Source: Oscillospiraceae bacterium
GTDB taxonomy: Bacteria; Bacillota; Clostridia; Oscillospirales; Ruminococcaceae
Assembly (NCBI GenBank): GCA_015067125.1
Contig: SVNB01000034.1
Coordinates: 1 to 15,871, forward strand
DNA length: 15,871 nt
Direction: 5' to 3'
A program made the translations under genes and the position numbers. The first letter of the stretch is position 1. Each line of letters begins with the position of its first letter. Below, piece by piece: positions 7,813 to 14,269 of this stretch. The notes under the pieces were generated by a model. That model saw nothing but the letters and a program-made list of their open reading frames with translations, was not told where the DNA came from and ran no database searches.

Positions 7813-9732
7813 ATGGACAGATACATTGGTAAAAAACTTGACGGCCGTTACGAGATAAAAGAAATTATCGGCGTTGGCGGCATGGCAAACGTATATAAAG
7901 CATACGACAGCATTGATGACCGTGTTGTGGCAGTAAAAATTCTGCGTGACGAGCATATGCAGAACGACGAGCTTCTGCGCCGCTTCCGTAACGAATCCAG
8001 AGCTATCGCAGTGCTTTCCCATCCCAATATCGTAAAGGTATATGACGTCAGCTTTAACGAGGATATTCAGTATATCGTTATGGAGCATATCGACGGCATC
8101 ACCCTTAAAGAATATATCGAACAGCAAAAGGTACTGCGCTGGAAAGAAGCTGTGCATTTTACCGTTCAGATCCTTCGAGCTCTTCAGCACGCACACGATA
8201 AAGGCATTGTTCACAGGGATATAAAACCCCAGAACATCATGCTGCTGGAAGACGGCACAATCAAGGTTGCGGATTTTGGTATTGCACGTTTTGCAAGGGC
8301 AAGCCAGCATACCGTTACGGATAAGGCCATCGGTTCCGTTCATTATATCAGCCCGGAACAGGCAAAGGGCGAAAACACCGATGAAAAAAGCGATATCTAT
8401 TCCATCGGCGTTATGCTTTACGAAATGACCACCGGTTCTCTGCCTTTTGATGCGGAAAGCCCAGTTTCCGTTGCCCTTAAACAGATCCAGAGCCAGGCAA
8501 GACGCCCCAGGGTCATAAACCCGGATATTCCCGAAGGACTTGAAGATATTACTATTCGCGCCATGCAGAAAGATCCCGCAAGACGCTATCAGTCCGCGGC
8601 AGAAATGCTTCGTGATATAGACGAATTCAAACGCGATCCTTCCATCAGCTTTGAATATAAATACAGCGAGCCGGAAACAGAAAACATCAGCAAAGAGGTT
8701 TCCAGCACCAAGAAAAAAACCAAAAAAATCAAGGACGAACAGGTAAGAAACGCTCCCGTTGTTCCGGTGCTTACCGGCATTACCGTTGCGTTCATCGTTG
8801 TTGCGATTATTTTTGTTATCGGAATTATGGCGATGGTCCGCCCTTTTGAGGAAGTCCCCGATACAACCGCGCCGGAGCTTATCGGAATGGACATTAATCA
8901 GGCAAAGAAAAAATACTCCGGCTTCGATATTGTTGTGGAATCTGCGGCTTTTCACGAACAGTACGATAAGGATATTATCTATGACCAGTCCGTTAAAGGC
9001 GGAATGACCGTAAAGGAAGGTTCCACCATAAAGGTAAAAATATCCAGCGGTATTCAGTACTTCAGCCTTTCGGATTATCAGAATTTTGAAGAAAACCAGG
9101 TTTATAAAATTCTTACAGATAACGAGATAGAATTTAACGTTGTAAACGAATATCACGATACCATTCCGGAAGGATACGTCATTCGTACCGAACCCGGCGC
9201 GGATACTCAGGTTGACAGCGGAACGGTTGTTGTTATATATGTAAGTTCCGGTGCGGAAGCAAGCTATACAGAAGTACCAAGCGTGCTTAACTATCGTCTT
9301 GAAGATGCAAAAATGATTCTCAACGCCGCCGGTCTTCGCATCGGAAGAGTTGAAAGAGTGGACAGCAACAAAGAAAGCAGCACCGTTCTTAACCAAAGCA
9401 TAACTCCCGGAACGCAGGTTGCCCGCGGTTCTACAATAGATCTTGTTATAGTTATGGAAAAAGAAACAGAAATGAATACCGTGGATCTGATGATTCCGCT
9501 GCCGAACGTTGATGAGGAAGTTACCATGAGCGCCGCCCTTAACGGTTCCACCTTCGCAAGCGAAAAAATAGTCCCTTCCGAAGAAGAATATTGGGAAATA
9601 ACCGTTCTTGGCGAAGGAATAGGAACTTTAAGCATTTATTATAACGACCAGCTTTACAGAGCGTATTCCGTAAACTTTGCGGAACAGACCACAATGATGG
9701 TATCGGATAGTTCCATATACTTCGGAGGCTGA
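7813..9732 (+). CDS. prkC: PASTA-domain membrane Ser/Thr protein kinase PrkC
   Basis: PrkC senses muropeptides or lipid II outside the cell and phosphorylates cell-wall, division and translation proteins; in Bacillus it also triggers spore germination. The 639 residues show a glycine loop GVGGMANVY (20-28), catalytic Lys42, HRDIKPQN (135-142) with Asp136, DFG (154-156) and SPEQ (180-183). A basic juxtamembrane stretch (about 298-312) leads to one membrane helix (about 317-342) and three extracellular PASTA repeats (about 347-413, 414-480 and 485-549). The second repeat is divergent. A further 90-residue tail, possibly Ig-like, ends the protein. AGGAGG at 7801 precedes the ATG by six bases. 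It is flanked by its phosphatase and by rsgA, a reported class of kinase substrate in Bacillus. Confidence 0.96.
   Translation: MDRYIGKKLDGRYEIKEIIGVGGMANVYKAYDSIDDRVVAVKILRDEHMQNDELLRRFRNESRAIAVLSHPNIVKVYDVSFNEDIQYIVMEHIDGITLKEYIEQQKVLRWKEAVHFTVQILRALQHAHDKGIVHRDIKPQNIMLLEDGTIKVADFGIARFARASQHTVTDKAIGSVHYISPEQAKGENTDEKSDIYSIGVMLYEMTTGSLPFDAESPVSVALKQIQSQARRPRVINPDIPEGLEDITIRAMQKDPARRYQSAAEMLRDIDEFKRDPSISFEYKYSEPETENISKEVSSTKKKTKKIKDEQVRNAPVVPVLTGITVAFIVVAIIFVIGIMAMVRPFEEVPDTTAPELIGMDINQAKKKYSGFDIVVESAAFHEQYDKDIIYDQSVKGGMTVKEGSTIKVKISSGIQYFSLSDYQNFEENQVYKILTDNEIEFNVVNEYHDTIPEGYVIRTEPGADTQVDSGTVVVIYVSSGAEASYTEVPSVLNYRLEDAKMILNAAGLRIGRVERVDSNKESSTVLNQSITPGTQVARGSTIDLVIVMEKETEMNTVDLMIPLPNVDEEVTMSAALNGSTFASEKIVPSEEEYWEITVLGEGIGTLSIYYNDQLYRAYSVNFAEQTTMMVSDSSIYFGG
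9724..9728 (+). promoter_or_regulatory. Ribosome binding site that fixes the rsgA TTG start
   Basis: GGAGG lies six bases before the TTG at 9735 and inside the last codons of prkC. No ATG with comparable spacing exists nearby, so the charged N-terminal extension of RsgA is probably translated. Confidence 0.65.
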
Positions 9733-9734
9733 TT

Positions 9735-10688
9735 TTGAAAGATAAAAGACGTAATATCGAAGAAGAAACAGAAATAGAGGAAAAAGACCTTCCCAAAGCG
9801 GAAGGTCTTATCATAAAAGCTACCGGCGGATTTTATTATGTCCGCAGCGGAAAAGTAACTTTTGAATGCAGAGCAAGAGGCGTTTTCCGCAAAAGAGAAA
9901 CCTCTCCTCTTGTGGGCGATAAAGTAACCATTTCTGTTCTGCCAAAAGAAAAAGGCTATATCCATGCCATTCACGAAAGAAAAAATTCCCTTGTGCGTCC
10001 GCCGCTTGCAAACCTCGATCAGCTTGTGATGGTGGTTTCTGTTGCGGAACCGGCACCGAATATTCTTGTTATGGATAAGCTTATTGCCGTGGCGGAACAG
10101 CAGGGCGTGGAACCGGTGATCGTTTTTACAAAATGCGATCTTGCGGATCCAAGAGAATATTCCGATATATACCGCAAAGCGGGTTTTCGGGTTTACGAAG
10201 TATGCGCCCTTGAACACAAAGGCACGGAAGAAGTTTACGATATGCTTAAAGGCCGCATAAGTGCTTTTTGCGGAAACTCCGGAGCGGGCAAATCCAGCCT
10301 GCTTAACGATATTTTTCCCGAACTTTGCCTTTCTACGGCAGAAATAAGCAAAAAACTTGGCCGCGGCCGCCATACCACCCGCCATACGGAACTTTTTGAA
10401 CTGGAAACCGGCGGCTGGGTTGCGGATACTCCCGGTTTTTCCGCCATAGAAATGGAAAGAGTGGGCATAATCCGCAAAAGCGAGCTTCAATATACATTCA
10501 GAGAATTTGAACCCTATCTGCTTAAATGCAGATTTACCGGCTGCAGCCACGTTTCCGAAAAAGGCTGCGCCGTGCTCGAAGCGGTAAAAGACGGAATTAT
10601 TCCCGAAAGCCGCCACAAAAGCTATTGCACGATGTATGAAGAAGCAAAACAGATAAAAGAATGGGAACTTGATAAAGAAAATGGCTGA
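9735..10688 (+). CDS. rsgA: Ribosome small-subunit-dependent GTPase RsgA
   Basis: RsgA (YloQ/CpgA) is a circularly permuted GTPase that helps complete the 30S ribosomal subunit. The order of motifs shows the permutation: G4 TKCD (132-135) comes before G1 GNSGAGKS (180-187), the switch region GRGRHTTRH (209-217) and G3 DTPG (231-234). An N-terminal OB fold covers about 22-90, and a C-terminal zinc site uses Cys265, Cys270, His272 and Cys278. The family usually begins close to the sequence GLIIKATGGFYYV; here about 22 very charged residues (MKDKRRNIEEETEIEE and following) precede it. The TTG start follows the prkC stop by two bases. The end overlaps the MATE gene by eight bases. Confidence 0.95.
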   Translation: MKDKRRNIEEETEIEEKDLPKAEGLIIKATGGFYYVRSGKVTFECRARGVFRKRETSPLVGDKVTISVLPKEKGYIHAIHERKNSLVRPPLANLDQLVMVVSVAEPAPNILVMDKLIAVAEQQGVEPVIVFTKCDLADPREYSDIYRKAGFRVYEVCALEHKGTEEVYDMLKGRISAFCGNSGAGKSSLLNDIFPELCLSTAEISKKLGRGRHTTRHTELFELETGGWVADTPGFSAIEMERVGIIRKSELQYTFREFEPYLLKCRFTGCSHVSEKGCAVLEAVKDGIIPESRHKSYCTMYEEAKQIKEWELDKENG

Positions 10689-12027
10689 ATCACAGGAAGA
10701 AAAGTTCCGCCGAATGACAGAAGCACCGGTAGGCGGACTTATCGCAAAGCTGGCGGTGCCCTGCATCATCAGCATGCTTGTAACTTCGTTTTACAATATG
10801 GCCGATACATTTTTTGTCGGCCAGCTGAAAAGTAACGCCGCAACCGGTGCGGTGGGCGTTGTTTTTTCCATGATGGCGATAATACAGGCGGTTGGATTCT
10901 TTTTCGGCCACGGCAGCGGAAACTTTATTTCCCGCGAGCTTGGAAAAAAGAATTCCGCCGAAGCGGAAAAAATGGCCGCAACAGGCTTTTTTTCCGCACT
11001 TGCGGCCGGCACCCTTATTATGATAGCCGGAGAAATTTTTCTGGAGGAACTGGCATATCTGCTTGGTTCAACAGAAACAATACTGCCATACACAATGGAT
11101 TATCTTCGGGCAATACTTTTGGGCGCACCGTGGATAACCGCTTCTTTTGTGCTTAACAACCAGCTGCGTTTTCAGGGAAACGCCACGTATGCCATGGTGG
11201 GAATAACCTGCGGCGCTGTGCTTAACATTGCTTTGGATCCGCTGCTTATCTTCGTTATGAATATGGGCATTGCCGGAGCGGGCTATGCCACCGTTATAAG
11301 CCAGTTTTTCAGCTTTTGTGTTCTGCTTTTGGGAATGCAGCGGCACGGAAGTATAAAAATCCGTGTTTCCAACCTTCAGTTTAAATGGTACTATTATAAA
11401 AATATTATAAACGGAGGTTTTCCTTCTCTTGCAAGGCAGGGGCTTGCTTCCGTTGCGACCATTTCTCTTAACCACGCGGCAGGACCTTTTGGCGATGCGG
11501 TAATTGCCGCCATGGGCGTTGTTCAGCGCATAACCATGTTCGGCGCTTCTGCAATGATAGGTTTTGGACAAGGCTTCCAGCCATTCTGCGGTTTTAATTT
11601 TGGCGCAGGACTTTATAAAAGGGTAAAAGAGGGCTTTTATTTCTGTGTAAAAACCTCGGCGGTATTTCTGCTTTTAATTGCCGCGGCAGGGTTTGTGTTT
11701 GCCCCGGAACTTATCTCTCTTTTCCGTGATGATCCGGAGGTTATAAAAATCGGTGCGCTGGCGTTGCGGCTGCAATGCGTTACCTTTGTTACCCACAGCT
11801 GGATAGTTTTAAGCAATATGATGACCCAGGTAATCGGCAGGGCAGTGCCCGCAACTTTTTTAGCCTGCGCAAGGCAGGGACTTTTCTTTATTCCGGCGGT
11901 GCTGATACTTTCCGGCGCAAAAGGCGTTTTTGGCATACAGCTTGCTCAGCCGGTTGCAGATATATGCACGCTTATCTGCGCAATACCGATACAGCTTAAA
12001 ATTCTTAAAGAATTTGATAATAAATAA
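10681..12027 (+). CDS. MATE-family efflux transporter
   Basis: This 448-residue inner-membrane protein belongs to the multidrug and toxic compound extrusion family, MepA/DinF-like branch, and should exchange cations for Na+ or H+. The two-bundle pattern of about 12 hydrophobic segments is evident. Family landmarks include PCIISMLVTSFYNMADTFFVG (16-36) in the first helix and its equivalent FGQGFQPFCGFNFGAG in the second half. The start ATG 10681 lies within the end of rsgA (8-base overlap) with only a weak purine-rich site, consistent with translational coupling; an in-frame TTG at 10669 would add four residues. The substrate cannot be predicted. It occupies the place where B. subtilis has rpe and thiN. 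Confidence 0.93.
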   Translation: MAESQEEKFRRMTEAPVGGLIAKLAVPCIISMLVTSFYNMADTFFVGQLKSNAATGAVGVVFSMMAIIQAVGFFFGHGSGNFISRELGKKNSAEAEKMAATGFFSALAAGTLIMIAGEIFLEELAYLLGSTETILPYTMDYLRAILLGAPWITASFVLNNQLRFQGNATYAMVGITCGAVLNIALDPLLIFVMNMGIAGAGYATVISQFFSFCVLLLGMQRHGSIKIRVSNLQFKWYYYKNIINGGFPSLARQGLASVATISLNHAAGPFGDAVIAAMGVVQRITMFGASAMIGFGQGFQPFCGFNFGAGLYKRVKEGFYFCVKTSAVFLLLIAAAGFVFAPELISLFRDDPEVIKIGALALRLQCVTFVTHSWIVLSNMMTQVIGRAVPATFLACARQGLFFIPAVLILSGAKGVFGIQLAQPVADICTLICAIPIQLKILKEFDNK

Positions 12028-12038
12028 TATTTACATAC

Positions 12039-12046
12039 AAGGAGGA
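12039..12046 (+). promoter_or_regulatory. Ribosome binding site for the ppa GTG start
   Basis: AAGGAGGA precedes the GTG at 12054 by seven bases. No competing ATG is in frame until well inside the conserved protein. Confidence 0.7.
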
Positions 12047-12053
12047 GATATCT

Positions 12054-12584
12054 GTGAATATCTGGCATGACCTTTCACCAAAAAGAGTAAGACCCGATGA
12101 TTTTGTGGCTCTTATCGAAATCCCCAAAGGCAGCAAAAATAAATACGAACTGGATAAAGAAACCGGCTTTTTAAAGCTTGACCGCGTTCTTTATACTTCC
12201 ACCCACTATCCCGCAAGCTATGGATTTATTCCCAGAACCTATGCGGATGACGGCGACCCTCTTGACGTTCTTGTGCTTTGTTCCGAGGATATTTATCCTA
12301 TGACTCTTGTTCGCTGCAAACCCATCGGCGTTATCAAAATGACCGATAACGGCGCGGCAGATGAAAAAATTATCGCTGTTCCGTTCGATGATCCTACTTA
12401 TAACGGATACAGCGATATTTCCGAAATTCCGGCACATATTTACAGCGAAATGATGCACTTCTTCGAAGTTTACAAAGCTCTTGAAAACAAACAGACCGTT
12501 GTTGACGAAGTTTGTGACGCAGAAGAAGCAAAACGCATTATTGATTATACCATCAACAAATACGTCGATAGCTTCTGCAAATAA
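12054..12584 (+). CDS. ppa: Family I inorganic pyrophosphatase
   Basis: This soluble enzyme hydrolyses pyrophosphate to two phosphates and so pulls biosynthetic reactions forward. The 176-residue product matches family I: metal and substrate residues in EIPKGSKNKYELDKETG (22-38), YGFIPRT (56-62) and the signature DDGDPLD (65-71), whose aspartates bind the Mg ions. The start is GTG 12054 behind AAGGAGGA. The gene follows the MATE gene by 26 bases without a visible terminator or promoter, so it is probably the last cistron of the unit that ends at the terminator 14 bases downstream. Confidence 0.96.
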   Translation: MNIWHDLSPKRVRPDDFVALIEIPKGSKNKYELDKETGFLKLDRVLYTSTHYPASYGFIPRTYADDGDPLDVLVLCSEDIYPMTLVRCKPIGVIKMTDNGAADEKIIAVPFDDPTYNGYSDISEIPAHIYSEMMHFFEVYKALENKQTVVDEVCDAEEAKRIIDYTINKYVDSFCK

Positions 12585-12597
12585 TCCGCAAACCAAT

Positions 12598-12627
12598 AAT
12601 CCCGTCGGAAAACCGGCGGGATTTTTT
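12598..12627 (+). terminator. Rho-independent terminator after ppa
   Basis: ATCCCGTCGG (12599-12608) pairs with CCGGCGGGAT (12613-12622) around an AAAA loop, with one T-G wobble, and a run of T residues follows (12622-12627). It is a strong hairpin for the plus strand. On the minus strand it lies just beyond the spoVM stop and could also end that transcript, although the T run there is poorer. Confidence 0.92.
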
Positions 12628-12632
12628 GTGTT

Positions 12633-12716
12633 TTATATATCTTCTCTTCCTATTTTAAAAATCATTCTTAAAAACGGCGTAAAAAATTTGGGGCTTTTAA
12701 CAACAACTATCTTCAT
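12633..12716 (-). CDS. spoVM: Stage V sporulation protein M (SpoVM), 27-residue membrane-anchoring peptide
   Basis: SpoVM is made in the mother cell, lies on the curved outer forespore membrane as an amphipathic helix and anchors SpoIVA, the base of the spore coat. The frame reads MKIVVVKSPKF, then a helix of alternating bulky hydrophobic residues with Arg17, and ends in GREDI. Compared from memory with B. subtilis SpoVM (26 residues), M1, K2, K7, P9, K10, F11, R17, R24 and D26 coincide without a gap; P9 is important for its localisation. The ribosome site CGGAGGTG (12723-12730) is six bases from the ATG. In B. subtilis spoVM also lies just beyond the prkC-rsgA cluster, which supports the call. 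It is below the usual size limit of gene finders and sits antisense and convergent to ppa. Confidence 0.87.
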   Translation of the reverse strand: MKIVVVKSPKFFTPFLRMIFKIGREDI

Positions 12717-12730
12717 AAAAAACACCTCCG

Positions 12731-12883
12731 TCAGCGATAACGATATCGGCATATTCCTTCGGCCGCAAGAAAAAGAAGCATTAAAATTATAAAAAACGGA
12801 AGAAACTTTACAAAAAGTCCGATGAAAAATCCTGCCGCGAAGAATAGTAACGGATTTTGAAAAGCTGTTTTGCATCGCTTCAT
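12731..12883 (-). CDS. 50-residue hydrophobic protein upstream of spoVM, function unknown
   Basis: The minus-strand frame starts at ATG 12883, behind AAAAAGGAGC with normal spacing, and encodes a short polar head (MKRCKTAFQN), a strongly hydrophobic stretch from about residue 11 to 41, and a basic tail CRYRYR. A Lys26/Pro29 break in the middle means it could be one long membrane helix or a short hairpin. Its TGA stop abuts the spoVM ribosome site (14 bases from stop to spoVM ATG), so the two are almost certainly co-transcribed. I do not recognise a named family. The position suggests a mother-cell membrane protein acting in spore formation, possibly with SpoVM; that is inference. Three signs support it as real: a good ribosome site, a clean membrane-protein pattern and a promoter-like sequence upstream. 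Confidence 0.65.
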   Translation of the reverse strand: MKRCKTAFQNPLLFFAAGFFIGLFVKFLPFFIILMLLFLAAEGICRYRYR

Positions 12884-13028
12884 AAAAAATGCTCCTTTTT
12901 CTTTGGTTTTGTATAATATCCTATGTAAAAACGGCCGCTTTGGTTACAAAGAAGCATTTTTTGCGATTTTGCCGAATAAATTATCAATATATTTTGCATT
13001 AAGAAAACAGTTTTTTAGAGGTGAAAAA
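12884..13028. other. Divergent intergenic region between the spoVM pair and dacF
   Basis: These 145 AT-rich bases separate two divergent starts and should contain both promoters. On the minus strand is the sigma K/E-like element at 12917-12945. For dacF, a sigma G-like arrangement is visible on the plus strand: GAATA (12974-12978), 18 bases, then CATTAAG (12997-13003), with a perfect -35 but only five of seven -10 positions. A TATAAT at 12912-12917 has no matching -35. The dacF ribosome site GAGGTG is at 13018-13023. Confidence 0.4.
12917..12945 (-). promoter_or_regulatory. Candidate mother-cell sporulation promoter (sigma K/E type) for the spoVM pair
   Basis: On the minus strand AACC (12942-12945) is followed by 16 bases and CATAGGATA (12917-12925). 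This fits the B. subtilis sigma K consensus (mACm, 16 bases, CATAnnnTA) and partly the sigma E -10 (CATACAAT, six of eight). Transcription would begin about 25-30 bases before the ATG at 12883, just clearing the ribosome site. Whether sigma E or K would use it cannot be told from sequence; spoVM in Bacillus is sigma E dependent. Confidence 0.45.
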
Positions 13029-14165
13029 ATGAAAAGATTGATTTCTGCTTTTCTTGCCCTTTGTTTGGCTTTTATTATGGGAACAACCGCTTTTGCGGAA
13101 GGAATAACCATTTCGGCAAAATCGGCAATTCTTATAGAAAAAAACACCGGCAGGGTGCTTTTTGAGTACGAAGCGGATACCCCGATGCCGCCTGCTTCCA
13201 TCACAAAAATCATGACCCTGCTTCTTGTTATGGAAGCCATCGAAAACGGAAAAATCGCTTTGGAAACAGAAGTTACCGCAAGCGAGCACGCCTGCTCCAT
13301 GGGCGGAAGCCAGATTTGGCTTGAACCGGGCGAGGTTTTTTCCGTGCACGAACTTTTAAAAGCCGCCGCAATAGCTTCTGCAAACGATGCCTGCACGGCA
13401 CTGGCAGAGGCGGTTTCCGGTACGGAAGAAGCCTTTGTGGAACTTATGAACCAAAAAGCGGCAGAACTTGGCATGAGCAATACGGTTTTTAAAAACTGCA
13501 CCGGACTTGATGCCGAAGGCCATGTTTCCACCGCAAGAGATATTGCAAAAATGTCCGCGGCTCTGCTTTCTTACGATAAAATAAAAGAATATTCCACCGT
13601 GTGGATGGATAGCCTTAGAAACGGAGAAACGGAACTTACCAATACAAATAAACTTGTGCGGTTTTATAAAGGCTGCACAGGGCTTAAAACCGGTTCTACC
13701 GATGAAGCAGGCTGCTGCCTTGCGGCTTCTGCCGAAAGGGAAGGTATGGAGCTTATTTCCGTAACCCTTGGTTCACCGAATACCGACGAACGCTTTGCCG
13801 CCGGAAGAAAACTTCTGGATTACGGTTTTGCAAATTTTGCGGCTGCAAAGCCGGTTCCTCCGCAGGAAGAACTGTTTGATATTCCCGTTCTGCACGGTAC
13901 GGCGGATTATATAGTCCCGGTTTTTGAAGAACCGAAAACTTTTCTTCTTCCAAAAGGGCAGGAATCCCAAATCGAACAAAAAGTAACCTTGCCGGAAAAA
14001 CTGGAAGCTCCGGTAGAAAAAGGGCAGATTATCGGCAAAGTTACGGTAAGCCTTAACGGCGGAGAAATAGGAGAATACAATATTCTTGCCAAAGAAGGCA
14101 CCGAAAAAATGAGTTTTTTGGCCGCAATAAAAATACTTTTTGCAAAAGCCGTTTCCACAGCTTAA
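13029..14165 (+). CDS. dacF: D-alanyl-D-alanine carboxypeptidase, DacF-like penicillin-binding protein
   Basis: This secreted low-molecular-weight penicillin-binding protein trims the terminal D-Ala from peptidoglycan stem peptides, limiting cross-linking. The 378-residue product has a signal peptide (basic MKRL, hydrophobic core, probable cleavage after AFA at 21-23) and the three serine-peptidase motifs SITK (57-60, Ser57 nucleophile), SAN (117-119) and KTG (220-222). A beta-rich C-terminal PBP5-type domain (about 270-355) is followed by MSFLAAIKILFAKAVSTA, an amphipathic or membrane tail. I chose ATG 13029 behind GAGGTG; an open frame extends upstream to 12870 but would bury the signal peptide. 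Whether it is the sporulation-type DacF or a vegetative enzyme is uncertain; the spoVM neighbour and a sigma G-like promoter lean weakly to sporulation. Confidence 0.93.
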   Translation: MKRLISAFLALCLAFIMGTTAFAEGITISAKSAILIEKNTGRVLFEYEADTPMPPASITKIMTLLLVMEAIENGKIALETEVTASEHACSMGGSQIWLEPGEVFSVHELLKAAAIASANDACTALAEAVSGTEEAFVELMNQKAAELGMSNTVFKNCTGLDAEGHVSTARDIAKMSAALLSYDKIKEYSTVWMDSLRNGETELTNTNKLVRFYKGCTGLKTGSTDEAGCCLAASAEREGMELISVTLGSPNTDERFAAGRKLLDYGFANFAAAKPVPPQEELFDIPVLHGTADYIVPVFEEPKTFLLPKGQESQIEQKVTLPEKLEAPVEKGQIIGKVTVSLNGGEIGEYNILAKEGTEKMSFLAAIKILFAKAVSTA

Positions 14166-14204
14166 AAAAATTTGTTTTAACGCCATATTTCCGCCCCTTG
14201 GCAC

Positions 14205-14233
14205 TTGCAAAAATCATCATTTTCGGTTATTAT
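14205..14233 (+). promoter_or_regulatory. Candidate vegetative promoter for pgi
   Basis: TTGCAA (14205-14210, four of six) is separated by 17 bases from TATTAT (14228-14233, five of six). Transcription would start around 14240, about 30 bases before the ATG. No convincing terminator for dacF is seen in 14166-14204; only an A/T-rich inverted repeat without a G/C stem is present. Confidence 0.5.
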
Positions 14234-14269
14234 ATATGCAGGATAATATCATTATTCAGGAGGTGCTTT

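Noticed and set aside
7033..9396. A 787-codon open frame on the minus strand opposite stp and prkC
   Set aside because: It is codon-aligned with the real genes, so its stops would correspond to sense TTA, CTA and TCA codons, which this genome rarely uses. The predicted product has no recognisable domain, and the plus strand encodes clear phosphatase and kinase motifs.
12481..12792. A 103-codon plus-strand frame running from ppa through the terminator
   Set aside because: It overlaps the end of ppa, crosses a strong terminator and is antisense to spoVM; no ribosome site or recognisable product.
12912..12917. TATAAT on the plus strand as a vegetative promoter for dacF
   Set aside because: No acceptable -35 lies 16-18 bases upstream, and the site overlaps the minus-strand CATAGGATA element; AT-rich DNA makes a lone TATAAT common.
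12870..13028. Upstream extension of the dacF reading frame
   Set aside because: It would place 53 residues before a textbook signal peptide; ATG 13029 has a proper ribosome site, and the extension overlaps the opposite-strand small gene.
14166..14184. A/T-only inverted repeat after dacF as a terminator
   Set aside because: The pairing is TTAAAA with TTTTAA without any G/C stem and no proper T run; too weak to call.
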